A program made the position numbers and the translations under genes. From CAZSHG01 sp964459995 (GTDB lineage: Bacteria; UBP14; UBA6098), in the NCBI GenBank assembly GCA_964459995.1, contig CAYWOR010000016.1, forward strand, positions 1 through 61,560: a stretch of DNA of 61,560 nt, written 5' to 3'. Positions 49,551 through 57,633 of this stretch are shown one piece after another. Under the pieces are notes generated by a model. The model ran no database searches and had not been told where the DNA came from. It saw only the letters and a list, made by a program, of their open reading frames with translations. Positions within the stretch are counted from its first letter, which is position 1. Each line of letters starts with the position of its first letter.

Positions 49551-50675
49551 TTAGGTTTCGTGGTAGCCGGGGCGGGTGTCGGAGAGACTTCGCGATAGGA
49601 CTTCCCTGCCGAGGATATCGAACACCCCGATTTCGGCCTCCGTAACGCCATGGGCGAACTCATAACCGATGGACGCAGAAGCATTGAAGGGATTCGGTTG
49701 CGCGGAGAGGATTGCGACGGCGGAGGGGAGGGGGGGTTTCTCCGAGATGGACATGGCGTTCTCAGTTCCGGGGGTGGGAGTCAGGAGGGTTTCCGCAGGG
49801 CACCAGAAGTATTCGGGAGGCGGAAAGTAAGTATTCGCAGATAAGCTCGCATCAGGCCAAATGCGCCACTTCACGGAATTCATAGCAGTGCCGTCGGGAG
49901 CGAATAGAACGACTTCGCCGGTATCGGGCAATGAGAACCCGCTGTCCCATTCGGAGTCGTAAAAAACAAGATAATCGACAAGGGTATCCTCTTCGGTGAA
50001 GAAATGAAACCCCTCAGCTAACATAAACCAATTCTCAAGGCAGACTGGAGTGTCGCCATACTGTGCTATCTCGATAAACTTATTCGTTCCAAAGGGCTTT
50101 ATTTCATTAATAGATATGAAGCTTTCGTAATCAAGCCCGGTTCCCCAGTTTGGCAAATCGTAATCCACGGGGAGGTTGTTTAGTTGAGCTCTGAAAACTA
50201 CATGTAACTCCCCCGGCCAGATGTCCCCGGCCATTACATTCCTCCAATAGAATGAGTCAGGAGGAGTCGGATAATCCCAAAGCAATGGGTATCGAGAAAA
50301 AGATGCATAACTGACAGGCGGTTCGATGGGGAAACCGTAATGGATATCAGCTATCAGGAAAGTATCGACAAATGAATATGAGGACCAAATATTATAAATA
50401 TCAATTGTCGAGTTCGTTTCAGTAAAAGTAATCCCCGTATTGAATTGGACGTAGAAGCGGTAATCATCTAAGACTGAAGTCATAAAGACCGAATCGACGT
50501 GGAAGATATCCGAATTCACAATCGCGTAGGAAGTGTAAGCCGAGTCGATTGAGCGAAATGCAACCTCGCCGCCTTCGCCCGGAATGAAAGGACCTTCTAC
50601 ACTAGATGGCAATGGATTTGCCGAAAGAAACATAGCGAAGAGCCCCAGTAGCAATATCAGATATTTCGCTTTCAT
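49551..50675 (-). CDS. Exported sorting-domain protein, C-terminus cut by a stop codon
   Basis: The 374-residue exported protein has a signal peptide (MKAKYLILLLGLFAMFLSA) and a mature body rich in Trp, Phe and Asp. Its sorting domain (SAQPNPFNASASIGYEFAHG, VFDILGREVLSRSLSD) ends at GYHET followed by TAA (49551-49553). Downstream, in the same frame, the expected last 29 codons (IAALPSSGTYLVRIETNRGS onward) continue to a second TAA at 49461-49463. The paralog at 50685 has AAA at the stop position. Either a nonsense mutation, recoding or a base error; unless restored, it lacks the usual terminal motif. Confidence 0.75.
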   Translation of the reverse strand: MKAKYLILLLGLFAMFLSANPLPSSVEGPFIPGEGGEVAFRSIDSAYTSYAIVNSDIFHVDSVFMTSVLDDYRFYVQFNTGITFTETNSTIDIYNIWSSYSFVDTFLIADIHYGFPIEPPVSYASFSRYPLLWDYPTPPDSFYWRNVMAGDIWPGELHVVFRAQLNNLPVDYDLPNWGTGLDYESFISINEIKPFGTNKFIEIAQYGDTPVCLENWFMLAEGFHFFTEEDTLVDYLVFYDSEWDSGFSLPDTGEVVLFAPDGTAMNSVKWRIWPDASLSANTYFPPPEYFWCPAETLLTPTPGTENAMSISEKPPLPSAVAILSAQPNPFNASASIGYEFAHGVTEAEIGVFDILGREVLSRSLSDTRPGYHET

Positions 50676-50684
50676 TTCATTCTC

Positions 50685-51908
50685 CTATTTCAGAAACGTT
50701 ATTTTCATTTCGTCGCTTCCTCTGTTGGTCTCGATTCGGACGAGGTATGTTCCCGAGGCGGGCAGTGTGGCGATTTTGGTTTCGTGGTAGCCGGGGCGGG
50801 TGTCGGAGAGCTTTCGCGATAGGACTTCCCTCCCGAGGATATCGAACACCGCGATTTCGGCCTCCGTAACGCCATGGGCGAACTCATAACCGATGGACGC
50901 GGCATCATTGAAGGGATTCGGTTGCGCGGAGTGGATGGCGACAGCGGCGGGGAGTTTTGCCGATGGGATTTCGTCGATTGCAGAAGGCGGGACTCCCGGA
51001 GTAGGGGTCGCTAAAATTTCCCGATAATAACCTGTCGTAGGATCTATTTCATTTAGAATGCATGCGGCAAGCGACGTATCCGGCCATGGATACCAACTTA
51101 CCGAGAGTAATGCAGTTAAATTCGGGCTTAATAGAATTAACTGGCAAGTATCCGAAATGGAAAATCCCGAATCCCAGTCGGCTTCGAATAGAGCTAAACA
51201 ATCGATTATCGTGTCTGTCTCTGTGAAAGTATGAAAGCCATCCGCTAATAGCCGCCATCCGTCCAAACAAAGGCTATCGTCGTCGTTTTTTCCGAGTTCG
51301 ATAAAACGGTCGCCGCCGAAGGGCTTCACTTCCTGGATTCTCAAATCACTTGTAGAATAGACATCGGTTCCAGTTTCGATGGAACGGCTATAGTCGATCG
51401 GGGTAGTTTCCAAATCGAAAGTTGTTATTATTTCATAAGGGGATAAACCGCCCCAATACTTCGAGAATCCAGTCCTCCAATAATAACCGCCGGGTGCACA
51501 TGGAATCTGATTATGCCAGAACCAGGGTTTAAAATTGAAAGAACCATCCTCCACAACCGGGTTTAATCCATAGGAAAAGGATTGGAAAATAGAACCATCA
51601 ATGAAGATAGTTATATTTGCACCGGAATCCGGGAAAAAATCTCCGGTTGGTATTCGCGATACCTCGCAATAAAAACTATCGAAAGGAGACAGCGGCAAAT
51701 CGCGAATGAAGACCGAATCGGAATAGACAGTTACACCATTAACAACCGCGTATGATGATGGGCCATCGAACCTTCCAATAATACTTATTTCCCCATCCAC
51801 TCCGGGAATAAAAGACCCGAGGACGTATTCGGGTAATGGATTCCCCACCGCCGTCGCTACTGCCATCGCAAAGAAGATTGTTACAGCACAGATAACTCTT
51901 GCTCTCAT
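50685..51908 (-). CDS. Exported sorting-domain protein, intact paralog
   Basis: The 407-residue exported protein has a signal peptide (MRARVICAVTIFFAMAVATA) and a mature body paralogous to the preceding gene (VLGSFIPGVDGEIS, FYCEVSRIPTGDFFPDSG, VKPFGGDRFIELGKND). Its C-terminal domain reads SAQPNPFNDAASIGYEFAHG, GREVLSRKLSDTRPGYHETK, TLPASGTYLVRIETNRGS and ends FLK. About 270 bp of the 3' end are nearly identical to the neighbouring paralog, while the N-terminal parts have diverged. ATG 51908 follows AAAGGAGGAATT. Confidence 0.75.
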   Translation of the reverse strand: MRARVICAVTIFFAMAVATAVGNPLPEYVLGSFIPGVDGEISIIGRFDGPSSYAVVNGVTVYSDSVFIRDLPLSPFDSFYCEVSRIPTGDFFPDSGANITIFIDGSIFQSFSYGLNPVVEDGSFNFKPWFWHNQIPCAPGGYYWRTGFSKYWGGLSPYEIITTFDLETTPIDYSRSIETGTDVYSTSDLRIQEVKPFGGDRFIELGKNDDDSLCLDGWRLLADGFHTFTETDTIIDCLALFEADWDSGFSISDTCQLILLSPNLTALLSVSWYPWPDTSLAACILNEIDPTTGYYREILATPTPGVPPSAIDEIPSAKLPAAVAIHSAQPNPFNDAASIGYEFAHGVTEAEIAVFDILGREVLSRKLSDTRPGYHETKIATLPASGTYLVRIETNRGSDEMKITFLK

Positions 51909-51988
51909 AATTCCTCCTTTAAAGAACAACATCTTCATTTATAAGTTAAAGAATTTCGAGAGATTGTCCAGAAATAATTGATTGGCAA

Positions 51989-52903
51989 TCAAATTTCTTC
52001 GTCGGTGGGCTCGCAGTGAACCGTTACGAAAGTCGAGTCGCCGAACCGCTCCCTGAGCGAATCTTCGACCTCGGTGCAGATGTCGTGGGCGGAGGTGATG
52101 GACAACCCGCGGGCGACGTCGATATGCATGTCGATGGCGATATCTTTGCCTATCCGCCGCGTGCGTATCTGGTGAGGATTGAGGACACCGTCGATCTTCA
52201 AAGCCAGTCTTCTGATTTCCTCCTCGACCTCTTTGCCAAGCGAGGTCTCCAAAAGCTCGGCGAGGCAACCTTTTGCGATCGAAACCGCCGCGGCAAGGAT
52301 AAGGACGCTCACCACGATAGCCGCGATGGGGTCGAGAATCAGCCACTTGCCACCAAGAATAATCCCTGCCGAAACTCCGACCGCCACTCCTATCGACGAA
52401 AAGGCGTCGGTGCGGTGATGCCAGGCATTCGCGATTAGTGCCGAACTCTCAATCTCGCGCCCGATTCGCATTGTTCGCCGATAAAGCCACTCTTTGAGCA
52501 CAATCGACAACAACGCCGCGCCAACAGCGAGCCAGCCGGGCACAGGCGGAATCTCCCCGTCGATAATGGACAAAGTCTTGCCGACCCCATCGACAAGGAG
52601 TTTCCCGCCGACAATCGCGAGAAACGCCGCGACTCCAAAGGCTGACAAAGTCTCGATCTTGCCATGGCCGTATTTGTGGTTGCCGTCGGGTGGCCTCTCC
52701 GCGAGGCGAAGGCCGATAATCACCGCGACATCCGTTACCAAATCGGAAAGCGAATGCACGCCGTCAGCCACCACAGCGGAACTGCGAGCGATGAACCCGG
52801 AAGAAATTTTCACGGCAACGAGAAATAGATTTAGCACAAGCCCGATAATAGTGATTTTCTGGGCTGTTGCCGTCCTCAAATGCTTTCGACTCGCATCGAC
52901 CAT
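51989..52903 (-). CDS. CDF-family cation efflux protein
   Basis: Exports divalent metal ions (Zn/Fe/Co class) by proton exchange. The 304-residue protein has six membrane segments and the metal-site motif VVADGVHSLSDLVTDVAVII near 42-61, a second HHRTDAFSSIGVAVG near 165, and a C-terminal cytosolic domain (ALKIDGVLNPHQIRTRRIGK). ATG 52903 is preferred to the TTG at 52975 because the promoter and palindrome lie between them. No metal regulator gene is next to it. Confidence 0.9.
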   Translation of the reverse strand: MVDASRKHLRTATAQKITIIGLVLNLFLVAVKISSGFIARSSAVVADGVHSLSDLVTDVAVIIGLRLAERPPDGNHKYGHGKIETLSAFGVAAFLAIVGGKLLVDGVGKTLSIIDGEIPPVPGWLAVGAALLSIVLKEWLYRRTMRIGREIESSALIANAWHHRTDAFSSIGVAVGVSAGIILGGKWLILDPIAAIVVSVLILAAAVSIAKGCLAELLETSLGKEVEEEIRRLALKIDGVLNPHQIRTRRIGKDIAIDMHIDVARGLSITSAHDICTEVEDSLRERFGDSTFVTVHCEPTDEEI

Positions 52904-52918
52904 AAACCTCTTTTCGTC

Positions 52919-52934
52919 GTCCGAACATTCGGAC
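52919..52934 (-). promoter_or_regulatory. Palindromic operator-like site upstream of the CDF gene
   Basis: GTCCGAA, two bases, TTCGGAC: a perfect 7-bp inverted repeat just downstream of the -10 box and covering the expected transcript start. A metal-responsive repressor site is inferred. Confidence 0.5.
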
Positions 52935-52940
52935 AGTGAA

Positions 52941-52969
52941 AATTTAAGCAAACGATCGCGTGTTGTCAA
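52941..52969 (-). promoter_or_regulatory. CDF gene promoter
   Basis: On the minus strand TTGACA (52964-52969), a 17-bp spacer and TAAATT (52941-52946) stand upstream of the chosen ATG at 52903. The 52976-53287 stretch contains no other convincing gene; it is AT-rich and otherwise featureless. Confidence 0.6.
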
Positions 52970-53287
52970 CTGCAATGTCTGTGATCGAACCTTCGGAAGC
53001 CTCTCGGTAAAACAAATAAGTGTTTAATATATTAAATTTCCATCCGAAAAGAGAGCCGAGAAAATTTCCACGAAAACTTTCTTTTTCATTTCAAAGGGGA
53101 TACTTCGGCTAAAACCGGCGGCAGAACATTATAAATAGAGCATCTGCGGCAACCGAGTTTGGACGCGCCTTCCTTTACCCATAAAATCGCGACATTTTGA
53201 AAGCCATCGCCGAAAAAGTCGAAATCTCGCAAAGCTAACATTATGATATAAAAAGCATTACACGATATTTCAATCGCAAAAATGGGC

Positions 53288-53315
53288 TTGACATTTGAAA
53301 ATCCCAATTTATAAT
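53288..53315 (+). promoter_or_regulatory. Strong promoter of the small basic protein
   Basis: TTGACA (53288-53293), a 16-bp spacer and a perfect TATAAT (53310-53315). About 140 nt of untranslated leader follow, including a small GTTTC/GAAAC hairpin near 53422-53434, before the GTG start. Confidence 0.7.
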
Positions 53316-53463
53316 TCCTACGTCGGTTATGCTCTTTGGAATGGTTGGAGCGTAGGCATTTGCGAGGACAGTCGCGTCGCTGAACGCGGGTTGATTGGAA
53401 ATCGGGCATGCCGATAGGAGGGTTTCTTAGAAACTCTCTTAACTATTTCACAAGGAGACTGAA

Positions 53464-53538
53464 GTGGCAAAGAAAGCCGCGCCGAAAAAGGCCGAAAAAA
53501 CGGCCCCGAAGGCCCCGCCGAAGAAATCCGGCAAGTAG
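53464..53538 (+). CDS. Tiny Lys/Ala/Pro-rich basic protein
   Basis: A 24-codon frame begins GTG at 53464 (ACAAGGAGACTGAA upstream) and ends TAG at 53536-53538. The product MAKKAAPKKAEKTAPKAPPK continues KSGK, a histone-H1-like tail of alternating Lys, Ala and Pro. The strong promoter, long leader and terminator that bracket it argue that the transcript is real and abundant. A DNA-compacting or ribosomal role is an inference from composition only. Confidence 0.6.
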   Translation: MAKKAAPKKAEKTAPKAPPKKSGK

Positions 53539-53546
53539 TAAATGAC

Positions 53547-53574
53547 AAATCCCCGCTTATAGCGGGGATTTTTT
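53547..53574 (+). terminator. Intrinsic terminator after the basic protein
   Basis: AAATCCCCGCT (53547-53557), loop TAT, AGCGGGGATTT with a T-run to 53574: an 11-bp stem with poly-T, a textbook terminator. Confidence 0.9.
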
Positions 53575-53619
53575 ATGACATGCGCAAAATTTTCTTGAAA
53601 CGACAAAATGCTTTATCGC

Positions 53620-53648
53620 TTGACAATTCCGTAGTGAAGAGCTAATCT
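53620..53648 (+). promoter_or_regulatory. Probable promoter of the glycine-zipper gene
   Basis: TTGACA (53620-53625), a 17-bp spacer and TAATCT (53643-53648), 44 bp before the ATG at 53693. Confidence 0.45.
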
Positions 53649-53692
53649 ATTCGATGAATGTGTTGAACTAAAAGTTTGTCAAAGGAGTCAAA

Positions 53693-53890
53693 ATGAATGA
53701 CGATAAAAACAAGAACCTCGCGTTGGGAATCTCAGGCGGCATCGCCCTCGGAGCAGGCGTAGGAGTGGCAATTGGCGCGGCACTCGACAATCCCGGATTG
53801 GGAATAGGCCTCGGTATTGGAATAGGAATGGCGATTGGGGCGGCTTTTGGCGCGGCGAAGGACAAAAAGGACCGCGACAAAAGCGAATAG
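53693..53890 (+). CDS. Glycine-zipper membrane protein
   Basis: The 65-residue protein has a lysine/asparagine-rich head (MNDDKNKNLALGISGG) and two glycine-rich hydrophobic segments (ALGAGVGVAIGAALDNPGLG, then IGLGIGIGMAIGAAFGAA) with a basic tail. GxxxG spacing is characteristic of glycine-zipper proteins that oligomerise in membranes. AAAGGAG precedes the ATG. It has its own probable promoter and no partner; function unknown. Confidence 0.65.
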   Translation: MNDDKNKNLALGISGGIALGAGVGVAIGAALDNPGLGIGLGIGIGMAIGAAFGAAKDKKDRDKSE

Positions 53891-54112
53891 ACCAGCCGGG
53901 AAATCCCCATATTGTGAGGCGATTTCACGACGGGAGGCATGTATTCCGCCCCCACGGAATCTGCGGACACGGATTGTAAGAGACGCATAATGCGTCGTGC
54001 ATTTCACGAGCCATACACCCAAACAATTCCCGCGCCATGTCCCCATTACGAAGCACCCTCTGTAAAGGCGCAACCCGCCGAAATATTTTTCTCGCGAGCC
54101 TCTATTTTATCC

Positions 54113-54141
54113 TTGACAACCCCGCCCCACTGTTTTAGATT
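54113..54141 (+). promoter_or_regulatory. Promoter of module C
   Basis: TTGACA (54113-54118), a 17-bp spacer and TAGATT (54136-54141) stand 10 bp upstream of the ATG at 54152. Between 53891 and 54112 only GC-rich sequence without a convincing gene is visible. Confidence 0.5.
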
Positions 54142-54151
54142 TGGCTTTAGA

Positions 54152-54313
54152 ATGAAGCATGTATTTCAAAATATCACCCCAACCCGAACCGCGACGAACG
54201 GCAACCGCCCCGACCTACGCGCGCTTTGCGGCCCACGGCACACCTCCGACACCCTGAAAAAAGCCAAACGCATCGAGAAATCGGGTAAAACCAAACCAGA
54301 GCTGGGATTGTGA
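54152..54313 (+). CDS. Possible short leader ORF of module C (ends TKPELGL)
   Basis: The 53-residue frame begins MKHVFQNITPTRTATNGNRP and ends KSGKTKPELGL. The same ending (TKPELGI) closes the short frame in front of module D (59193-59345), although the rest of the two peptides is unrelated. The shared DNA is AAACCAAACC, A or G, GAGCTGGG. The product may be a leader peptide, or the shared part may be a cis element that merely happens to be open. Confidence 0.35.
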   Translation: MKHVFQNITPTRTATNGNRPDLRALCGPRHTSDTLKKAKRIEKSGKTKPELGL

Positions 54314-54346
54314 GAAACGTATAATTAACGGAGAGATAATGTAACT

Positions 54347-55558
54347 ATGAGAATAATAGGAATAATAATAGCAGTAATTGGAGTAGTAGCCTTCGTGTTA
54401 TGCTGGTCATCAGGATGGAATAGTGAAGTAGTAACAATCGTTGCTACAATAGTAACTATTGTTGGATTAGTAGTTTTTGGTGTTGATTTAGTTTTAAGAA
54501 AGAGGGCAAAAACATCAGAATTAGAAGAAGAAAAGAATAATGAGGAGAAAGAGATATATGCGAGGAGATATCTGGATCAAGCACATCAATTAAGGTTTCT
54601 TAAATCTTTACCCAAACAGAAAAAAGCAATCTACGAAGTTGCTCAAGAAGGATGGAATACTGGAGTAACGGTAGATATGATGCAATCTAATTCCGATGTT
54701 ATAGATTTTCTTAAAGAAACTTGGATTAAACTAGCCGAATTCTACCCACCTCATCATTTCGACGGGAAACAACCTGGTGAATATATTTCTGACTATATAA
54801 AAAGAATGTCTTCTTATTACAGAGCTAGTGAAGAACCTACAGGTGCTGGAACAGGAGGAACGATTGTAGGTGTTTTAACGGGTGCAAATATCATAGACGA
54901 TTTAGAAAACATGATTATTGGATTAATAAGGAATATTTCAAATTATTCAAATAGTATCGATTATGATAGTTGGATTACTCAATGGAAGAATATCGAAGAA
55001 CAAAATTATAATTGTTTGCGAAATGATGAACTGTTCGTTTCTGAATTTTGGCCTGAGGAAGGAATACCTGTATTTAAATCCAATACGACTTTATTGATTT
55101 TACATACATTTCCTTCTCGTGGATCTCCTGTTGTAAAAGAAGAAGATGCCCAGGTCGGCAAAGAAATAAAATATAACGCTTTTCGCTATAGGACATTAAT
55201 TCCTGGCCGAGCAGTAGCTAAAAAAGATGGAAGATTGAGCGGAATGAACCTTGGCGCTATAAACTATATATCAAAAGACTACTATTATAACGCCTACTAT
55301 CATAGCCAAAATATAACTTATAAAAAAGACGAGGAAATTGAATATTTGCAGTATCGAGCGGAAGGTTCATGCTTTATACGGCGAAACGGAGACGTATATC
55401 TTATTGACTATTGTCCATGGCTTGCTAAGCATGACGAGATTCTTATGATTCAAGAACCTTTAACTGAATTATGGATACATGTTATAAGTGAAAACGGTGA
55501 ACCTTTAGGTTGGTTATTAAAACAAAATAATGTTATTAATAAAGATCGCGTTTTCTAA
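54347..55558 (+). CDS. AT-rich cargo gene of module C, membrane protein of unknown function
   Basis: Not recognised. The 403-residue protein has two N-terminal membrane helices (IIGIIIAVIGVVAFVLCW and IVTIVGLVVFGVDLVL), then a charged helical region (RAKTSELEEEKNNEEKEIYA), and a C-terminal strand-rich part ending WIHVISENGEPLGWLL, an SH3-like pattern. Codons are unusually rich in ATA, AGA and TTA compared with neighbours, suggesting recent acquisition. Between the short TKPELGL frame and the conserved flank and array C, it looks like the variable cargo of a module. Confidence 0.6.
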   Translation: MRIIGIIIAVIGVVAFVLCWSSGWNSEVVTIVATIVTIVGLVVFGVDLVLRKRAKTSELEEEKNNEEKEIYARRYLDQAHQLRFLKSLPKQKKAIYEVAQEGWNTGVTVDMMQSNSDVIDFLKETWIKLAEFYPPHHFDGKQPGEYISDYIKRMSSYYRASEEPTGAGTGGTIVGVLTGANIIDDLENMIIGLIRNISNYSNSIDYDSWITQWKNIEEQNYNCLRNDELFVSEFWPEEGIPVFKSNTTLLILHTFPSRGSPVVKEEDAQVGKEIKYNAFRYRTLIPGRAVAKKDGRLSGMNLGAINYISKDYYYNAYYHSQNITYKKDEEIEYLQYRAEGSCFIRRNGDVYLIDYCPWLAKHDEILMIQEPLTELWIHVISENGEPLGWLLKQNNVINKDRVF

Positions 55559-55590
55559 TTTTCACTGCCCCCTCGTGGTGGATTTAAATA

Positions 55591-55640
55591 GGCGCGTTGG
55601 CGTCGTTTCGTTCTTTATATAGATTTAACACATGTTATCC
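55591..55640 (+). repeat. Conserved module flank, copy C
   Basis: A 50-nt block matches 60716-60766 at about 45 positions (GGCGCGT, GGCGTC, TTTCGTTCTTT, ATAGATTTAA, CATGTTATCC). It follows the cargo gene by 32 bp. Between here and array C (55641-55774) is a second shared part, near 55710-55735 (GTTGTTCATTAACAAC, then TTATAACGA), matched near 61014-61038. Confidence 0.85.
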
Positions 55641-55774
55641 CCCTTCGAGGAGGTTGGGATAGAGTTGTTGGCCAGACTTTAACCATAAACGGCGAATCGC
55701 CGGAAGTAGTTGTTCATTAACAACTTATAACGATGAAAGCCGTCGAGCCTTTCAGAAGAACCGCCTAAATATAG

Positions 55775-56026
55775 GACGGGCAAGTTCTGGACATTACCGG
55801 ACAAGTTCTGGACATTACCGGACAAGTTCTGGATGATACCGGACGAGTTCTGGATGATACCGGACGAGTTCTGGATGATACCGGACGAGTTCTGGAAGAT
55901 ACCGGACGAGTTCTGGAAGTTACCGGACGAGTTCTGGAAGTTACCGGACGACTTCTGGATGTTACCGGACGAGTTCTGGAAGTTACCGGACAAGTCCTGA
56001 ATCTTACCGGAAAATGGGGTTCTTTC
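55775..56026 (+). repeat. 21-bp tandem array C
   Basis: ACCGG recurs at 55796, 55817, 55838, 55859, 55880, 55901, 55922, 55943, 55964, 55985 and 56006, exactly 21 bp apart, plus a variant at 55775. The unit is ACCGGAC, three variable bases, TTCTGG, five variable bases. Units differ by a few substitutions (AAG/GAG/GAC; ACATT, ATGAT, AAGAT, AAGTT, ATGTT). No indel is present. Confidence 0.95.
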
Positions 56027-56035
56027 GCCGAAATA
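56002..56035 (+). repeat. Conserved distal flank of array C
   Basis: TCTTACCGGAAAATGGGG then TTCTTTCGCCGAAA recurs at 61329-61360 at the end of array D. The array end of B contains a related TTTTACCGGAAAA. The position and orientation are the same in C and D. Confidence 0.9.
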
Positions 56036-56046
56036 GTTTACAATCT

Positions 56047-56243
56047 TTAATTAACATTATAATCACCACATTCGGGTGCAAATGGGCAGACGATGAACCA
56101 AGTGCCCACACCGAGAACAGAGCCATCGGGCGTGTATGTCGAACCTGTTTGACCGGCAAGGTTTGTTATCGCGCCACGGGTGTTGACCGTTTGCCCCATT
56201 GATAAGACGGCTTTCCTTCGCCCGAGAGGGTTCAGGCAATCTC
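56047..56243 (-). pseudogene. Probable remnant of an Ig-like surface repeat
   Basis: On the minus strand one frame gives SGEGKPSYQWGKRSTP and, after a frame change, another gives GAITNLAGQTGSTYTPDGSV, then VGTWFIVCPFAPECG. Together they resemble the YQW...G..I.GAT.STYTP...VGTYYY repeat of bacterial surface proteins. The pieces are in different frames, with stops around them, so I read them as a decayed fragment. No intact gene is visible between 56036 and 56340. Confidence 0.4.
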
Positions 56244-56340
56244 AGTGCTATTTCCGGAGGTCGCCCATAATGTCGATTCCCAATAACTTTGTGCCATCCA
56301 TAATGTGGAAACTGAAAAAGAAATATTTTGCCGGAGTATT

Positions 56341-57612
56341 TTACTTCACCAATGCCAGATCATTCCAGTTTGTCGTGTATGATGGGGATTTCATCTCGCG
56401 GCGCATCTCCCACGCCGGCACGATTCCGGTAGCGGCGGATTTAAGAGTTCCACGCCCCATCAGCGAGTTGAGGCTGTCTATCGCCAATGACAGCTTTTCG
56501 CGACGCGCCCGGTCGATGCCCTCATCGCCGCCGAAAAGGCTCAACTGCACCTGATTCTCAGGAACAATTCCGGAGACAATGATTCCGGCTTTCTTGTAGC
56601 GATATCCGTCGCGGAAAATCTTGCCCAGGGCGGAAACGGCGTAATCGACAAGCTCGCATGTATTCGCGGTCGCCATGGGGAACTCGAAGGCCAAGTGGGC
56701 GGAATACTGCGGCTCGTCCTCGCGAAAACGGTTAGTGGTGATGTAAAGATCCATCATGCTTGCGGCGGACTCCTGCGCCCGAAGCTTTTCCGCAACTCGT
56801 GAGGCGTAAGCCGCAACCGCCTCCCGCATCTCCGCCAGGGTCTCCACCGGCCTTCCGAAAGAGCGCGAGGAGCATATCCCCTGTTTTGCCGAGGGAGCAT
56901 CGCTTATTGGAATACACGACTGGCCGCGAAGCTCGAGGACAGTTCGCAGAAGGGTTACGCCGAATTCCTGCCGAATGAGCCTCGTATCGGCCTTCGACAG
57001 ATCGAGGGCGTTGGACATTCCCATGGCAGATAGTCGCTTGGTCAATTGCCTGCCCACTCCCCAGATGTCCTTTAGGCCGGTTCTGCGAAGGGCTTCCTCG
57101 CGGTATGGCGAGCCGGTCAAATCCAGCACGCCGTTGGTCTTGGGCGATTTCTTCGCGATTCGGTTGGCAACCTTGGCAAGCGTTTTTGTCTCCGCGATGC
57201 CCACGGACACCGGCACTCCAGTCCACCGAAGCACCCTTTGCTTTACTTCGCGGGCGTATGATGTGAGATTTCTCTCGATGCCGGTCAAATCGAGAAACGC
57301 CTCGTCGATGGAGTAGATTTCGACATCGGGCGAAAACTGTTCGAGGACGGACATCACGCGCATTGAGAGGTCGCCGTAAAGCTCGTAGTTGGACGAAAAA
57401 ACCGCGACTCCGTGCTTTTCCAGCTCGTCTTTGATTTTGAAATAGGGCTCGGCCATCTCGATACCGAGCTTTTTGGCCTCCGCCGATCGGGCGATAATCA
57501 TGCCGTCGTTGTTGGACAGCACGACCACGGGTTTTCCCGCGAGGTCAGGCCGGAAAACCTTCTCGCACGAAGCGTAGAAGCTATTGCAGTCGATTAGGGC
57601 GTATGGGGACAT
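56341..57612 (-). CDS. umuC: Y-family DNA polymerase, UmuC-type
   Basis: Translesion DNA polymerase active after DNA damage. The 423 residues have the catalytic motifs ALIDCNSFYASCEKVFRP at 5-22 and YSIDEAFLDLTG near 100, the finger/thumb HhH region (GLKDIWGVGRQLTKRLSAMG) near 180, and a C-terminal little-finger domain ending LMGRGTLKSAATGI. The length matches UmuC rather than DinB. It follows the umuD-like gene by 21 bp and completes an SOS-type operon with DUF72. Confidence 0.94.
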   Translation of the reverse strand: MSPYALIDCNSFYASCEKVFRPDLAGKPVVVLSNNDGMIIARSAEAKKLGIEMAEPYFKIKDELEKHGVAVFSSNYELYGDLSMRVMSVLEQFSPDVEIYSIDEAFLDLTGIERNLTSYAREVKQRVLRWTGVPVSVGIAETKTLAKVANRIAKKSPKTNGVLDLTGSPYREEALRRTGLKDIWGVGRQLTKRLSAMGMSNALDLSKADTRLIRQEFGVTLLRTVLELRGQSCIPISDAPSAKQGICSSRSFGRPVETLAEMREAVAAYASRVAEKLRAQESAASMMDLYITTNRFREDEPQYSAHLAFEFPMATANTCELVDYAVSALGKIFRDGYRYKKAGIIVSGIVPENQVQLSLFGGDEGIDRARREKLSLAIDSLNSLMGRGTLKSAATGIVPAWEMRREMKSPSYTTNWNDLALVK

Positions 57613-57633
57613 GATAATATTATGTTTGCGGAC

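Noticed and set aside
52904..52975. TTG start for the CDF protein
   Set aside because: The promoter and palindrome lie within this stretch and the ATG at 52903 begins near the conserved domain.
55679..55993. Minus-strand heptad protein across array C (SGNFQNS-type repeats)
   Set aside because: A 21-bp period keeps any stop-free frame open; there is no ribosome site, and the four arrays would encode unrelated heptads.
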